From the NCBI RefSeq assembly GCF_003284935.1, contig NZ_QMEV01000015.1:27778-91777 (forward strand): a stretch of 64,000 nt of DNA. Direction: 5' to 3'. Shown piece by piece: positions 52,647 through 63,412 of the stretch. A program made the position numbers and the translations under genes. The notes under the pieces are model-generated. The model did not search any database and was not told the DNA's origin. It worked only from the letters and a program-made list of their open reading frames with translations. The stretch's first letter is position 1. Each line of letters starts with the position of its first letter. This DNA comes from Mycobacterium colombiense. GTDB lineage: Bacteria; Actinomycetota; Actinomycetes; Mycobacteriales; Mycobacteriaceae.

Positions 52647-54242
52647 TCACATCCGGAAGACGCCGAAGTTCGACGTCCCCTCGATCGGGCCATTGGCGAT
52701 GGCGGACAGGCACATTCCCAAGACGGTGCGGGTATCTCGCGGGTCGATCACCCCGTCGTCGTAGAGCATCCCGGACAACACCAGCGGCAGCGACTCGGCT
52801 TCGATCTGGCCCTCGACCGCGGCCCGCATCGCCGCATCGGCGTCCTCGTCGACCTGCTGGCCGCGCGCTTCGGCGGCAGCGCGGGCCACGATCGACAGCA
52901 CGCCCGACAGCTGGGCGCCGCCCATCACCGCGGACTTCGACGTCGGCCAGGCGAAGAGAAACCGGGGATCGTAGGCGCGGCCGCACATGCCGTAGTGACC
53001 CGCGCCGTAGGAGGCGCCGATCAGCAGCGAGATGTGTGGCACCGTCGAATTGGACACGGCGTTGATCATCATCGAGCCGTGCTTGATCATCCCGCCCTCT
53101 TCGTAGTCCTTGCCGACCATGTAGCCGGTGGTGTTGTGCAAGAACAGCAGTGGCGTGTTGGAGCGGTTGGCCAGCTGGATGAACTGGGTGGCCTTCTGGG
53201 ACTCCTCGCTGAACAGCACGCCGCGCGCGTTGGCCAGGATGCCGATCGGATACCCGTGCAGCCGCGCCCAGCCCGTCACCAGGGAGGAACCGTAGAGCGG
53301 CTTGAATTCGTCGAACTCGGAGCCGTCGACGATGCGGGCGATGACTTCGCGGGGATCGAACGGGATCCGCAGATCCGCGGGCACGATGCCGATGAGTTCT
53401 TCGGTGTCGAACAGCGGCTCGGTGACCGGTTTGGGTTTCGGCCCGCGCTTGGTCCAGTTCAACCGGGCCACGATGCGACGGCCGATGCGGATGGCGTCGA
53501 GTTCGTCGACGGCGAAGTAGTCGGCCAAACCGGAGATGCGAGCATGCATTTCGGCGCCGCCGAGCGATTCGTCGTCGGATTCCTCGCCGGTGGCCATCTT
53601 CACCAGCGGGGGACCGGCCAGGAAGACCTTGGAACGTTCCTTGATCATCACCACGTGATCCGACATGCCCGGGACGTAGGCCCCGCCGGCGGTGGAGTTG
53701 CCGAATACCAGTGCGATGGTGGGGATTCCGGCCGCCGAGAGCCGGGTGAGGTCGCGGAACATCCGCCCGCCGGGAATGAAGATCTCCTTCTGCGTGGGCA
53801 GATCCGCACCGCCGGACTCCACCAGCGAGATCACCGGGAGCCGGTTCTCGAAGGCGATCTGGTTGGCCCGCAGGATCTTCTTGAGGGTCCACGGGTTGCT
53901 GGTGCCGCCTTTGACCGTGGGGTCGTTGGCGACGATCATGCATTCGACGCCTTCGACCACGCCGATGCCGGTGACGGTGCTCGCGCCGACCTTGAAGGCG
54001 CTGCCCCAGGCCGCCAGCGGACTCAGCTCCAGGAACGGCGAATCCCGGTCGACCAGCGATTCGATGCGCTCACGCGCCGTCAGCTTGCCGCGGTCATGAT
54101 GGCGTTCAACGTATTTCGCCCCGCCGCCGGCCAGCGCGTTGGCCAGCTCGGTGTCGATCTCCTCCAGTTTCGCGATGGCCGCCGACGCCGCGTCGGTAAA
54201 GGCGGCGGCCTCGCGGTCGAGGGTGGACTGCAGCACGGTCAT
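52647..54242 (-). CDS. accD2: acyl-CoA carboxylase beta subunit (carboxyltransferase), AccD2
   Basis: A 531-residue carboxyltransferase of the propionyl/methylcrotonyl-CoA type. GIGVVEGVECMIVANDPTVKGG, LVESGGADLPTQ, GNSTAGGAYVPGMSD and PLLFLHNTTGYMVG are typical of methylcrotonyl- and geranyl-CoA carboxylases more than of propionyl-CoA carboxylases. ATG 54242 overlaps the fadE13 stop (ATGA). With AccA2 it should carboxylate a branched or isoprenoid unsaturated acyl-CoA; the substrate is inferred. Confidence 0.94.
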   Translation of the reverse strand: MTVLQSTLDREAAAFTDAASAAIAKLEEIDTELANALAGGGAKYVERHHDRGKLTARERIESLVDRDSPFLELSPLAAWGSAFKVGASTVTGIGVVEGVECMIVANDPTVKGGTSNPWTLKKILRANQIAFENRLPVISLVESGGADLPTQKEIFIPGGRMFRDLTRLSAAGIPTIALVFGNSTAGGAYVPGMSDHVVMIKERSKVFLAGPPLVKMATGEESDDESLGGAEMHARISGLADYFAVDELDAIRIGRRIVARLNWTKRGPKPKPVTEPLFDTEELIGIVPADLRIPFDPREVIARIVDGSEFDEFKPLYGSSLVTGWARLHGYPIGILANARGVLFSEESQKATQFIQLANRSNTPLLFLHNTTGYMVGKDYEEGGMIKHGSMMINAVSNSTVPHISLLIGASYGAGHYGMCGRAYDPRFLFAWPTSKSAVMGGAQLSGVLSIVARAAAEARGQQVDEDADAAMRAAVEGQIEAESLPLVLSGMLYDDGVIDPRDTRTVLGMCLSAIANGPIEGTSNFGVFRM

Positions 54243-55383
54243 GATTGGAATCCCAGCAGTTTGGCGGACAGTGCGGTCAGGATTTCGGTGGTTCCTCCGC
54301 CGATGCCCAGGATCCTCATGTCCCGGTACTGGCGTTCGACCTCGGATTCGGCCATGTAGCCCATGCCGCCGAACAACTGGACGGCCTGGTTGGCCACCCA
54401 TTCGCCGGCCTCGACGGCGGTGTTCTTGGCGAAACATACCTGCGGAATCAGGTTGGTCTCGCCGGCGAGCTGCCGCTCCACCACGTGGCGCGAGTAGACC
54501 CGGGCGACATCGATGCGACGCGCCATCTCCGCCAACGTGTTCTGCACCGACTGCCGCGAGATCAACGGACGACCGAATGTCTCGCGGTCGCGACACCATT
54601 GCACCGTCAGGTCCAGGCAGCGCTGGGCGCTCGAATAGGCCTGTGCGGCAAGGCCGATGCGCTCGGCGACGAAGGCCTGGGCGATCTGGGCGAACCCGCT
54701 GTTCTCGGCGCCGACCAGGTTGGTGGCCGGCACCCGGACGTCGGTGTAGGACAGCTCGGCCGTATCCGAGGACCGCCAGCCCATCTTGTCCAGCTTGCGG
54801 CTCACCTCGAAGCCGGGCGTGCCCTTCTCGACCACCAGCAGCGAAACCCCGCCCGCGCCAGGGCCTCCGGTGCGTACCGCGGTCACCACGTAGTCGGCGC
54901 GGACCCCGGAGGTGATGTAGGTCTTGGCGCCGTTGACGATGTAGTGGTCGCCGTCGCGGACCGCCGAGGTGCGCAGATGTCCGACGTCGGAGCCGCCGCC
55001 GGGCTCGGTGATCGCCAGCGAACCGATCTTCTCGCCGGCCAGGGTCGGCCGGACGAACTCCTCGATCAGCCGCCGATCGCCCGAGGCGATCATGTGCGGC
55101 ACCGCGATGCCGCAGGTGAACAGCGACGCGAACACGCCGCCCGGGGCCCCGGCCTGATGCATCTCCTCACAGATGATCACCGCGTCGGCGCCGTCGCCGC
55201 CACCGCCGCCGACCGATTCGGGGAAGCCCGCGCCCAAAAGGCCGGCGGCCCCGGCGCTGCGATGCAACTCGCGGGGTAGCTCGCCGCAGCGCTCCCACTC
55301 GTCGACGTGGGGCAGGATCTCGCGTTCTGCGAACGAGCGCACCGTCTTTCGCAGCTGTTCGCGCTCGGGCGTGGTCCAAAGGT

Positions 55384-55387
<4 letters not shown>
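54239..55387 (-). CDS. fadE13: acyl-CoA dehydrogenase FadE13
   Basis: A 382-residue acyl-CoA dehydrogenase: SLAITEPGGGSDVGHLRTSAV, YITSGVRADYVVTAVRTG and AVQLFGGMGYMAESEVERQYRD (in part) match the citronellyl-/isovaleryl-CoA type. GTG 55387 (VNLWTTPEREQLRKTVR) overlaps the AtuA-like gene stop (GTGA). It presumably makes the alpha-beta unsaturated substrate of the AccA2-AccD2 carboxylase. Confidence 0.93.
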
Positions 55388-57114
<1,727 letters not shown>

Positions 57115-57156
57115 GCCTGTCCTCCATTCGGGGATTTCACCGGTTCGGACCTACCA

Positions 57157-57170
57157 ACCAACCGGTAGGT
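57157..57170. promoter_or_regulatory. TetR-type operator before the AtuA-like/fadE13/acc operon
   Basis: ACCAACCGGTAGGT is a near-perfect palindrome (ACCnACCGGTnGGT) 43 bp upstream of the operon start. It is the obvious candidate control site; the repressor is not encoded in the window. Confidence 0.5.
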
Positions 57171-57402
57171 TAGCGGGTACCGCCGGTGTCACGTCAAGGA
57201 TCCCACTTCGGGGCCGGGCCGCCCGTGGCGCGATCAGCGGCTGGCGGTCGGCGGGCGGGCGTCCATTTTGGCCACGAGCGGGCCAGCGACTATCCTGAGG
57301 TGCGATTGTCGCCCGTTCGGCTCACCAGCCACGCCGCGCGACATGCCGAACTGCAAGTCCCACGTCGAATTTTCGAAGCAACACGAGGAGTTAGGCCCGA
57401 CC

Positions 57403-57576
57403 ATGGCCGTACCCAAGCGCAGAATGTCGCGCGCGAACACCCGTAGCCGGCGCGCGCAGTGGAAGGCCGAGAAGACCGAACTCGTCGGTGTCATGGTCGC
57501 AGGTCAGCGGCACAAAGTGCCCCGGCGGCTGCTCAAGGCGGCCCGCCTCGGCCTGATCGACCTCGACCGCCGCTAG
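57403..57576 (+). CDS. rpmF: 50S ribosomal protein L32
   Basis: A 57-residue basic protein: [20 protein letters not shown] at the N-terminus is the L32 signature. It has no cysteines, so it is the zinc-independent form. ATG 57403 is chosen; in-frame upstream codons are not L32. It is a single gene between the acyl-CoA operon (divergent) and mprA. Its last codons and stop (CGCCGCTAG) coincide with the boundary of the dispersed repeat that follows. Confidence 0.97.
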   Translation: MAVPKRRMSRANTRSRRAQWKAEKTELVGVMVAGQRHKVPRRLLKAARLGLIDLDRR

Positions 57577-57630
57577 CTCTATGGCGGCGACCCGCCGCGC
57601 CCGGTTGCGCCGCGCTTGCGATCGCCGCTA
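57577..57630 (+). repeat. single copy of the 55-bp dispersed repeat after rpmF
   Basis: It starts after CGCCGCTAG of the rpmF end and itself ends CGCCGCTAG (57622-57630), containing ATGGCGGCGACCCGCCGCGC and GCGCCGCGCTTGCGATCG. It is the same family as 20227-20366 and 45006-45060. Confidence 0.8.
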
Positions 57631-57645
57631 GCCCCCCGGCGCGCC

Positions 57646-57664
57646 TCTCAGGCCAGTCTCAGGC
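57646..57664 (+). promoter_or_regulatory. MprA box upstream of mprA
   Basis: Direct repeats TCTCAGGC at 57646-57653 and TCTCAGGC at 57657-57664, 11 bp apart start to start (one helical turn), fit the published MprA motif of two 8-bp TCTCAG-type repeats. They end 21 bp before the mprA start, consistent with known MprA autoregulation. Confidence 0.8.
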
Positions 57665-57685
57665 GGTGGGACGAAACTAGGGGCC

Positions 57686-58375
57686 GTGCGAATACTGGTC
57701 GTCGACGACGATCGCGCGGTGCGCGAATCGCTGCGTCGGTCCTTGTCCTTCAACGGCTACTCCGTCGAGCTGGCCCATGACGGCGTCGAAGCCCTCGAAC
57801 TGATCGCCAGCGATCGCCCCGACGCGCTCGTCCTGGACGTGATGATGCCGCGCCTGGACGGCCTCGAGGTGTGCCGTCAGCTCCGCAGCACCGGTGACGA
57901 TCTGCCCATCCTGGTGCTCACCGCCCGCGACTCGGTGTCCGAGCGGGTCGCCGGGCTCGACGCCGGCGCCGACGACTACCTGCCGAAGCCCTTCGCCCTG
58001 GAGGAGCTGCTGGCCCGGATGCGCGCGCTGCTGCGCCGCACCAAGCCGGAGGACGAGGACGCCGACTCGGTGGCGATGACGTTCTCCGACCTGACGCTGG
58101 ACCCGGTCACCCGCGAGGTCACCCGCGGACAGCGCCGGATCAGCCTGACCCGCACCGAGTTCGCGCTGCTGGAGATGCTGATCGCCAACCCGCGCCGGGT
58201 GCTCACCCGCAGCCGCATCCTCGAAGAGGTCTGGGGCTTCGACTTTCCCACCTCGGGCAACGCGCTCGAGGTCTATGTGGGTTACCTGCGGCGCAAGACC
58301 GAGGCCGATGGGGAGTCGCGGCTGATCCACACGGTGCGCGGGGTCGGCTACGTCCTTCGGGAGACGCCACCGTGA
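57686..58375 (+). CDS. mprA: two-component response regulator MprA
   Basis: A 229-residue OmpR/PhoB-type regulator of envelope stress and persistence. The receiver domain has the acidic pocket VVDDD, the phosphorylated D51 in LDVMMP and the K of LPKPF; the C-terminal winged helix contains [12 protein letters not shown] and [23 protein letters not shown] start. It is activated by MprB, encoded 16 bp downstream, and in Mtb controls itself, pepD, sigB and sigE. Confidence 0.97.
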   Translation: MRILVVDDDRAVRESLRRSLSFNGYSVELAHDGVEALELIASDRPDALVLDVMMPRLDGLEVCRQLRSTGDDLPILVLTARDSVSERVAGLDAGADDYLPKPFALEELLARMRALLRRTKPEDEDADSVAMTFSDLTLDPVTREVTRGQRRISLTRTEFALLEMLIANPRRVLTRSRILEEVWGFDFPTSGNALEVYVGYLRRKTEADGESRLIHTVRGVGYVLRETPP

Positions 58376-58391
58376 CGATGCGGATCCACCG

Positions 58392-59960
58392 ATGATCCGG
58401 TTCCCCCGGCCGCAACGGCCACCGCTGCGCCCGCCGTTGCGCGCGACACCCTCCTTGTCGCTGCGGTGGCGGGTGATGCTGCTGGCGATGTCGATGGTCG
58501 CCATGGTCGTGGTGCTGATGGCCTTCGCCGTCTACGCCGTGATTTCCGCCGCGCTCTACAGCGACATCGACAACCAGCTGCAAAGCCGCGCGCAGCTGCT
58601 GATCGCCAGCGGCTCACTGGCCGCGGACCCCGGCAAAGCCATCGAGGGCACCGCCTATTCCGACGTCAACGCGATACTGGTGAACCCGGGCCACGCGATC
58701 TACACCGCGCAGCAACCGGGCCAGACCCTGCCGGTCGGCGCGCCGGAGAAAGCGGTCATCCACGGCGATTTGTTCATGTCGCGGCGCACCGCCGGCGACC
58801 AACGAATCCTCGCCGTGCACCTGCAGAACGGCACGTCGCTGCTGATCTCCAAGAGCCTCAAGCCCACCGAAGCGGTGATGAACAGGCTGCGCTGGGTGCT
58901 GCTGATCGTCGGCGGCGTCGGGGTGGCGGTCGCCGCCGTGGCGGGCGGCATGGTCACCAGGGCCGGGCTGCGCCCGGTGGCACGCCTCACCGAGGCCGCC
59001 GAGCGGGTGGCGCGCACCGACGACCTGCGACCCATCCCCGTATTCGGCAGCGACGAATTGGCCCGACTCACCGAGTCGTTCAACCTGATGCTGCGCGCAC
59101 TCGCCGAGTCACGGGAGCGGCAGGCCCGACTGGTCACCGACGCCGGTCACGAATTGCGCACCCCGCTGACCTCGCTGCGCACCAACGTCGAACTGTTGAT
59201 GGCTTCGATGGAACCGGGAGCGCCGCGGCTGCCCGAGCAGGAGATGGTGGATCTGCGCGCCGACGTCATCGCGCAGGTCGAGGAATTGTCAACGCTGGTA
59301 GGCGATTTGGTGGACCTCACTCGCGACGATGCCGGCCAGGTGGTGCACGAGACCGTCGACATGTCCGAGGTGGTCGATCGCAGCCTGGAGCGAGTCAGGC
59401 GGCGGCGCAACGACATTCACTTCGACGTCGACGTCACACCGTGGCAGATGTACGGCGACGCCGCCGGGCTGTCGCGTGCGGTGCTGAACCTGCTGGACAA
59501 CGCCGCCAAGTGGAGCCCGCCCGGTGGCCACGTCGGCGTCACCATGCGCCAGCTCGACCCGTCGCACGCGGAGCTGGTGATAGCCGACCACGGCCCCGGC
59601 ATTCCGCCGCAGGAGCGAAGGCTGGTGTTCGAACGGTTCTACCGGTCGACGACGGCGCGGGCCATGCCCGGGTCCGGGCTCGGGCTGGCGATCGTCAAGA
59701 AGGTCGTGCTCAACCACGGCGGGCTGCTGCGCGTCGAGGACACCGTTCCGGGAGGCCAGCCCCCGGGCACCTCCTTCTATGTACTGCTGCCCGGCCGGCC
59801 CATGCCCGCCTCGGCCTACCCGACGGCCGCCGGTGAGCCGCAAACCGACCAGGTAGACGCCGTGGCCGACCACGCCAACGCGGCGGGCGGCGATGAGGCG
59901 AACTCTCGGGAATCGGCGAACGTTATCTCAGTGGACTCTCAGTCCGCCCGGGCAAGGTAG
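58392..59960 (+). CDS. mprB: sensor histidine kinase MprB
   Basis: A 522-residue membrane kinase. A first membrane segment (VMLLAMSMVAMVVVLMAFAVYAV) is followed by an extracytoplasmic sensor of about 130 residues, a second membrane segment (VLLIVGGVGVAVAAVAGGMV), HAMP, HisKA with H253 in DAGHELRTPLTSL, and HATPase (LLDNAAKWSPPGG, DHGPGIP, GSGLGLAI). It senses envelope damage and phosphorylates MprA. ATG 58392 is the only start in this frame near the mprA stop. The 3' end carries an MprA box for pepD. Confidence 0.97.
   Translation: MIRFPRPQRPPLRPPLRATPSLSLRWRVMLLAMSMVAMVVVLMAFAVYAVISAALYSDIDNQLQSRAQLLIASGSLAADPGKAIEGTAYSDVNAILVNPGHAIYTAQQPGQTLPVGAPEKAVIHGDLFMSRRTAGDQRILAVHLQNGTSLLISKSLKPTEAVMNRLRWVLLIVGGVGVAVAAVAGGMVTRAGLRPVARLTEAAERVARTDDLRPIPVFGSDELARLTESFNLMLRALAESRERQARLVTDAGHELRTPLTSLRTNVELLMASMEPGAPRLPEQEMVDLRADVIAQVEELSTLVGDLVDLTRDDAGQVVHETVDMSEVVDRSLERVRRRRNDIHFDVDVTPWQMYGDAAGLSRAVLNLLDNAAKWSPPGGHVGVTMRQLDPSHAELVIADHGPGIPPQERRLVFERFYRSTTARAMPGSGLGLAIVKKVVLNHGGLLRVEDTVPGGQPPGTSFYVLLPGRPMPASAYPTAAGEPQTDQVDAVADHANAAGGDEANSRESANVISVDSQSARAR
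59926..59944 (+). promoter_or_regulatory. MprA box for pepD, inside the end of mprB
   Basis: TCTCAGTG (59926-59933) and TCTCAGTC (59937-59944) repeat with the same 11-bp period as the box before mprA. The site lies within the last codons of mprB, 90 bp upstream of the pepD start. Confidence 0.75.
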
Positions 59961-60033
59961 GTCTGCGGCTACTGTTGGACCCAGCCGTCGACTTGCCGAA
60001 ACACTGAGATAGAGGAAGAGCGACTTAGCGACC

Positions 60034-61557
60034 ATGACGAATGACCCGAGGTATTCGCCACCGCCGCAGCAGCCGGGATACCCTCCCGCGCCGAAGCAGC
60101 CTGCGCACGTCCCGAGCCATGCGGGGTCCTCCGGCTATGCCCCGGGACAACAGCAGCCGTACAACCAGCAGTACGACTGGCGCTATCGGTCGCAGCCCTC
60201 ATCGTCGCCGACGACTCAGTTCCGTCCGCCCTATGAGCCGTTCAGCAACACCGGGCCGGGCCGGATCCCCGGGGGAACCGGGGTCGGCCAGATACCTACG
60301 GGCACCGGCACCGGCCCTATCCCCGGCATGATGCCAGGGATGCCCGGGCGGCCGGAACCCCAAAAGCGTTCTCGCACAGGGCTGTTGGTGGTCGGTGCGT
60401 TGGCCATCGCGGTGGTGTCGGCCGGCATCGGTGGTGCCGCCGCGACGGCCGTCGAGCTCGGCACCCACGCAACCGGGAACGGCGGCGGCCGGGTCATCGG
60501 GGCGGCGCCCAGCGTGCCGGCCGCGAACATGCCACCGGGCAGCGTCGAACAGGTCGCCTCCAAGGTGGTGCCCAGCGTCGTGATGCTCGAGACCGACATC
60601 GGGCGACAGTCCGAAGAGGGCTCCGGCATCGTCCTGTCCACCGACGGTCTCATCCTGACCAACAACCACGTGATCGCCGCCGCGGCGGGACCCCCCAAGG
60701 GACCCGGCGGCCCGCCTGGAGCTCCGCCGGCGGCCCCCGCGCCTCCGGGCCTGCCCGGCGGACCGGGCGGCGGTGGTGCCGGCGCGCCGACGGCCAAGAC
60801 GACGGTCACCTTCTCTGACGGTCGCACCGCACCATTCACGGTGGTCGGCGCCGACCCCACCAGCGATATCGCCGTCATCCGCGTGCAGGGCATGTCCGGG
60901 CTGACGCCCATCTCGCTGGGCTCCTCGTCGGACCTTCGCGTGGGCCAGCCGGTCGTGGCGATCGGCTCGCCGCTCGGGCTGTCGGGCACCGTGACCACCG
61001 GCATCGTCAGCGCGCTGAACCGGCCGGTGTCCACCACCGGTGAGTCGGGCAACCAGAACACCGTGCTGGACGCGATTCAGACCGACGCCGCGATCAACCC
61101 CGGTAACTCCGGTGGCGCGCTGGTCAACATGAACGGCCAGCTGGTGGGCGTCAACTCGGCCATCGCCACCCTGGGCGCCGACTCGCCGGACGCCCAGAGC
61201 GGTTCGATCGGCCTGGGCTTCGCGATCCCGGTCGATCAGGCCAAGCGCATCGCCGACGAACTGATCGCCACCGGCAAGGCCTCCCACGCCTCGCTCGGCG
61301 TGCAGGTGACCAACGACAAGGGCACCCCCGGCGCCAAGGTCGTCGAAGTCGTCGCGGGCGGTGCGGCCGCGTCGGCCGGCGTGCCCAAGAACGTCGTCGT
61401 CACCAAGGTCGACGACCGGCCGATCAACAGCGCCGACGCGTTGGTCGCGGCCGTGCGATCCAGAGCACCGGGCGACAAGATAACGCTGACGTTCCAGGAT
61501 GCCGCCGGTGGCGGCAGCCGCACCGTGCCGGTCACCCTCGGGAAGGCGGATCAGTAG
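60034..61557 (+). CDS. pepD: HtrA-like serine protease PepD
   Basis: A 507-residue membrane-anchored periplasmic protease/chaperone. A Pro/Gln-rich cytoplasmic N-terminus (about 1-115) precedes one membrane segment (LLVVGALAIAVVSAGIGG). The trypsin-like domain has H212 (LTNNHVI), D278 (TSDIAVI) and S359 (NPGNSGGAL), and a PDZ domain (LGVQVTNDKG...KVDDRPINSADALV) ends the chain. Directly after the catalytic His lies a Pro/Gly/Ala-rich insert of about 40 residues (215-255), longer than in Mtb PepD. It is under MprA control, and its stop overlaps the moaB2 start by one base. Confidence 0.96.
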   Translation: MTNDPRYSPPPQQPGYPPAPKQPAHVPSHAGSSGYAPGQQQPYNQQYDWRYRSQPSSSPTTQFRPPYEPFSNTGPGRIPGGTGVGQIPTGTGTGPIPGMMPGMPGRPEPQKRSRTGLLVVGALAIAVVSAGIGGAAATAVELGTHATGNGGGRVIGAAPSVPAANMPPGSVEQVASKVVPSVVMLETDIGRQSEEGSGIVLSTDGLILTNNHVIAAAAGPPKGPGGPPGAPPAAPAPPGLPGGPGGGGAGAPTAKTTVTFSDGRTAPFTVVGADPTSDIAVIRVQGMSGLTPISLGSSSDLRVGQPVVAIGSPLGLSGTVTTGIVSALNRPVSTTGESGNQNTVLDAIQTDAAINPGNSGGALVNMNGQLVGVNSAIATLGADSPDAQSGSIGLGFAIPVDQAKRIADELIATGKASHASLGVQVTNDKGTPGAKVVEVVAGGAAASAGVPKNVVVTKVDDRPINSADALVAAVRSRAPGDKITLTFQDAAGGGSRTVPVTLGKADQ

Positions 61558-62114
61558 TGAGAGTGGACGAACCCTCGGCGACGGGATTGTCTGAGCTCGG
61601 ATATACGGTTGCACCCATGGAAACGGGTGCGGAATTGGTAGTTGGCCGGGCTCTGGTTGTGGTGGTCGACGATCGCACCGCGCACGGGGACGAGGACCAT
61701 AGCGGTCCGCTGGTGACGGAGCTGCTGACGGAGGCGGGATTCGTCGTCGACGGGGTGGTCGCGGTCGCCGCTGACGAGATCGAGATCCGCAACGCGCTGA
61801 ACACCGCGGTGATCGGCGGGGTGGACCTGGTGGTCTCGGTCGGCGGGACGGGCGTCACGCCGCGCGACGTCACCCCGGAGGCCACCCGGGAGATCCTGGA
61901 TCGCGAGATCCTCGGCATCGCCGAGGCCATTCGCGGCTCCGGGCTGTCGGCGGGCATCATCGACGCCGGCTTGTCCCGCGGTCTGGCCGGGGTGTCCGGC
62001 AGCACGCTGGTGGTCAACCTGGCCGGCTCCCGCTACGCGGTGCGCGACGGGATGGCGACGCTGAATCCGTTGGCGGCCCAGATCATCGGGCAGTTGTCGA
62101 GCCTGGAGATTTAA
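61557..62114 (+). CDS. moaB2: molybdopterin-binding protein MoaB2
   Basis: A 185-residue MoaB/MogA-fold protein. VVVVDDRTAHGDEDHSGPLV is the N-terminal region and VSVGGTGVTPRDVTPEAT the molybdopterin-binding GGTG loop. It matches Mtb MoaB2 (Rv0984) closely, including the ELGYTVAPMETGAELVVGRA segment (quoted in part). GTG 61557 shares a base with the pepD stop (TAGTG), so it belongs to the mprAB-pepD transcript. In Mtb MoaB2 has been linked with SigE rather than with cofactor synthesis. Confidence 0.93.
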   Translation: MRVDEPSATGLSELGYTVAPMETGAELVVGRALVVVVDDRTAHGDEDHSGPLVTELLTEAGFVVDGVVAVAADEIEIRNALNTAVIGGVDLVVSVGGTGVTPRDVTPEATREILDREILGIAEAIRGSGLSAGIIDAGLSRGLAGVSGSTLVVNLAGSRYAVRDGMATLNPLAAQIIGQLSSLEI

Positions 62115-62142
62115 ACCAGGCCGGTTGTTGGCCGCGCACAGG

Positions 62143-62601
62143 TCATTTCGATTCGGCCTCCGCGCGGGGCCCGTAGTCCGGTGGCGGCGTTTTGGCCACC
62201 CCGCCGTGCTTGCCCGACGAATCACCGTTGGTTTGCGCGAGGAGGTCGCGGATCTCGGTGAGCAGCACGACCTGCGCGTCGTCGGCCGGCTCGACCTCAC
62301 CCCGCTTGCGCAGCGTCGTGTAGGGCAAGACCACCAGGAAGTACACCACCGCGGCGATGATCAGGAAGTTGATGGCGGCGGACAGGACGTTGTTCAGGTC
62401 GATGGTCTGACCGCCGCCGATGCTGATGCGCAGCACGCCGATATCGGACTTCTGGTTGACGCCGATGCGGTTGATCAACGGCTTGATGATGCTGTCGGTG
62501 AACGTCGTGACCAGGGCGGTGAATGCAGTACCGATGACGACGGCGGTGGACAGGTCGATGATGTTGCCCCGCGAGAGAAACTCCTTGAACCCTTTGAGCA
62601 T
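62143..62601 (-). CDS. mscL: large-conductance mechanosensitive channel
   Basis: A 152-residue pentameric channel that opens under membrane tension. [19 protein letters not shown] is the N-terminal amphipathic helix; the first membrane helix is [20 protein letters not shown] and the second about residues 68-90 ([19 protein letters not shown]); a cytoplasmic helix bundle follows. ATG 62601 gives the Mtb length. The upstream neighbour on the same strand is the SAF-domain gene; the Mtb genes Rv0986-Rv0989c between them are absent here. Confidence 0.97.
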   Translation of the reverse strand: MLKGFKEFLSRGNIIDLSTAVVIGTAFTALVTTFTDSIIKPLINRIGVNQKSDIGVLRISIGGGQTIDLNNVLSAAINFLIIAAVVYFLVVLPYTTLRKRGEVEPADDAQVVLLTEIRDLLAQTNGDSSGKHGGVAKTPPPDYGPRAEAESK

Positions 62602-62667
62602 TGGGGATGGCCTTTCTGGGACTGGACAGAGTTTGCCGTCCGCCGCGGACCAACAACGGCCAGGCAC

Positions 62668-63348
62668 TCAATGCAGGGTGAGCGTCACGGTCTGGCCCAG
62701 CGCCGACCCTGCCACCGTGTTCGCCACACGAGCCGGCAGCGCAACCAACACTACGCGGTCGCTATCGGCGGCCTGAATCTTTTCTTTGGCCGAAACCAGC
62801 ACCACCACGGCGTCGGTGGCCACCACCTTGGGGGCCGCGCGCGCATTGTCCGGCGAACCGCTGGCCGGTGCCGCCAGCACGTCGACCACGTCACCGACGC
62901 GCACCAGGTCGATCAGGGCGCCGTCCGCCAGATGCAGCGGGACGATGCGCACATCCGGCCCCGCCTTCGACCCGATGGCGGCCTCCGCCAGCCGGCTGCC
63001 CAGCAACCGGACGTCGGTGAGCACCTCACCGCGCCGCGCCGGGCCGGCCAGCGTCGAACCCACCACGGTGCCCAGGTCGGCTCGCGCCCCGTCGGGAACC
63101 GTTGCAGCCAAACGCTTTTCGAGCCGGACGTCGTCGGAGGTCAACGCCGCGCCGGGACGGAGGTCGCGGTCGGCCACCACCACTTGCGCATAGTCATCGG
63201 CGGGGTTGGAGCGCAGCGTGGCGATGCCGGCCAGCACGACGAGGCCGCCCGCGGCGACGCGGCGCGCCAGCACGGTTCGAGCCCAGTCCGGGCGCAGCCA
63301 TAGCGACAGCCGGCTCAATAGGCTTGGGTTCAGCGATGATTCGCCCAC
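62668..63348 (-). CDS. SAF-domain membrane protein (RcpC/CpaB-like, Rv0990c-like)
   Basis: A 226-residue protein with a basic N-terminus, one hydrophobic anchor (VAAGGLVVLAGIATL) and an SAF domain (VVVADRDLRPGAALTSDDVRLEKR, split here) of the type found in pilus-assembly CpaB/RcpC and flagellar P-ring chaperones. It presumably faces the periplasm. No pilus genes are nearby, so its role is unknown. Likely counterpart Rv0990c. Confidence 0.8.
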   Translation of the reverse strand: MGESSLNPSLLSRLSLWLRPDWARTVLARRVAAGGLVVLAGIATLRSNPADDYAQVVVADRDLRPGAALTSDDVRLEKRLAATVPDGARADLGTVVGSTLAGPARRGEVLTDVRLLGSRLAEAAIGSKAGPDVRIVPLHLADGALIDLVRVGDVVDVLAAPASGSPDNARAAPKVVATDAVVVLVSAKEKIQAADSDRVVLVALPARVANTVAGSALGQTVTLTLH

Positions 63349-63412
63349 GCCGCAACGGTAGGCGCGGCCCGGTGTTCAGGTCGCCCGCCGGCATCGCCGG
63401 TGTGGATAACCG

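Noticed and set aside
52642..53943. Upstream extension of accA2 into accD2
   Set aside because: The extra residues are out-of-frame accD2 sequence; biotin carboxylase homology begins at MITRVLVANRGEIA.
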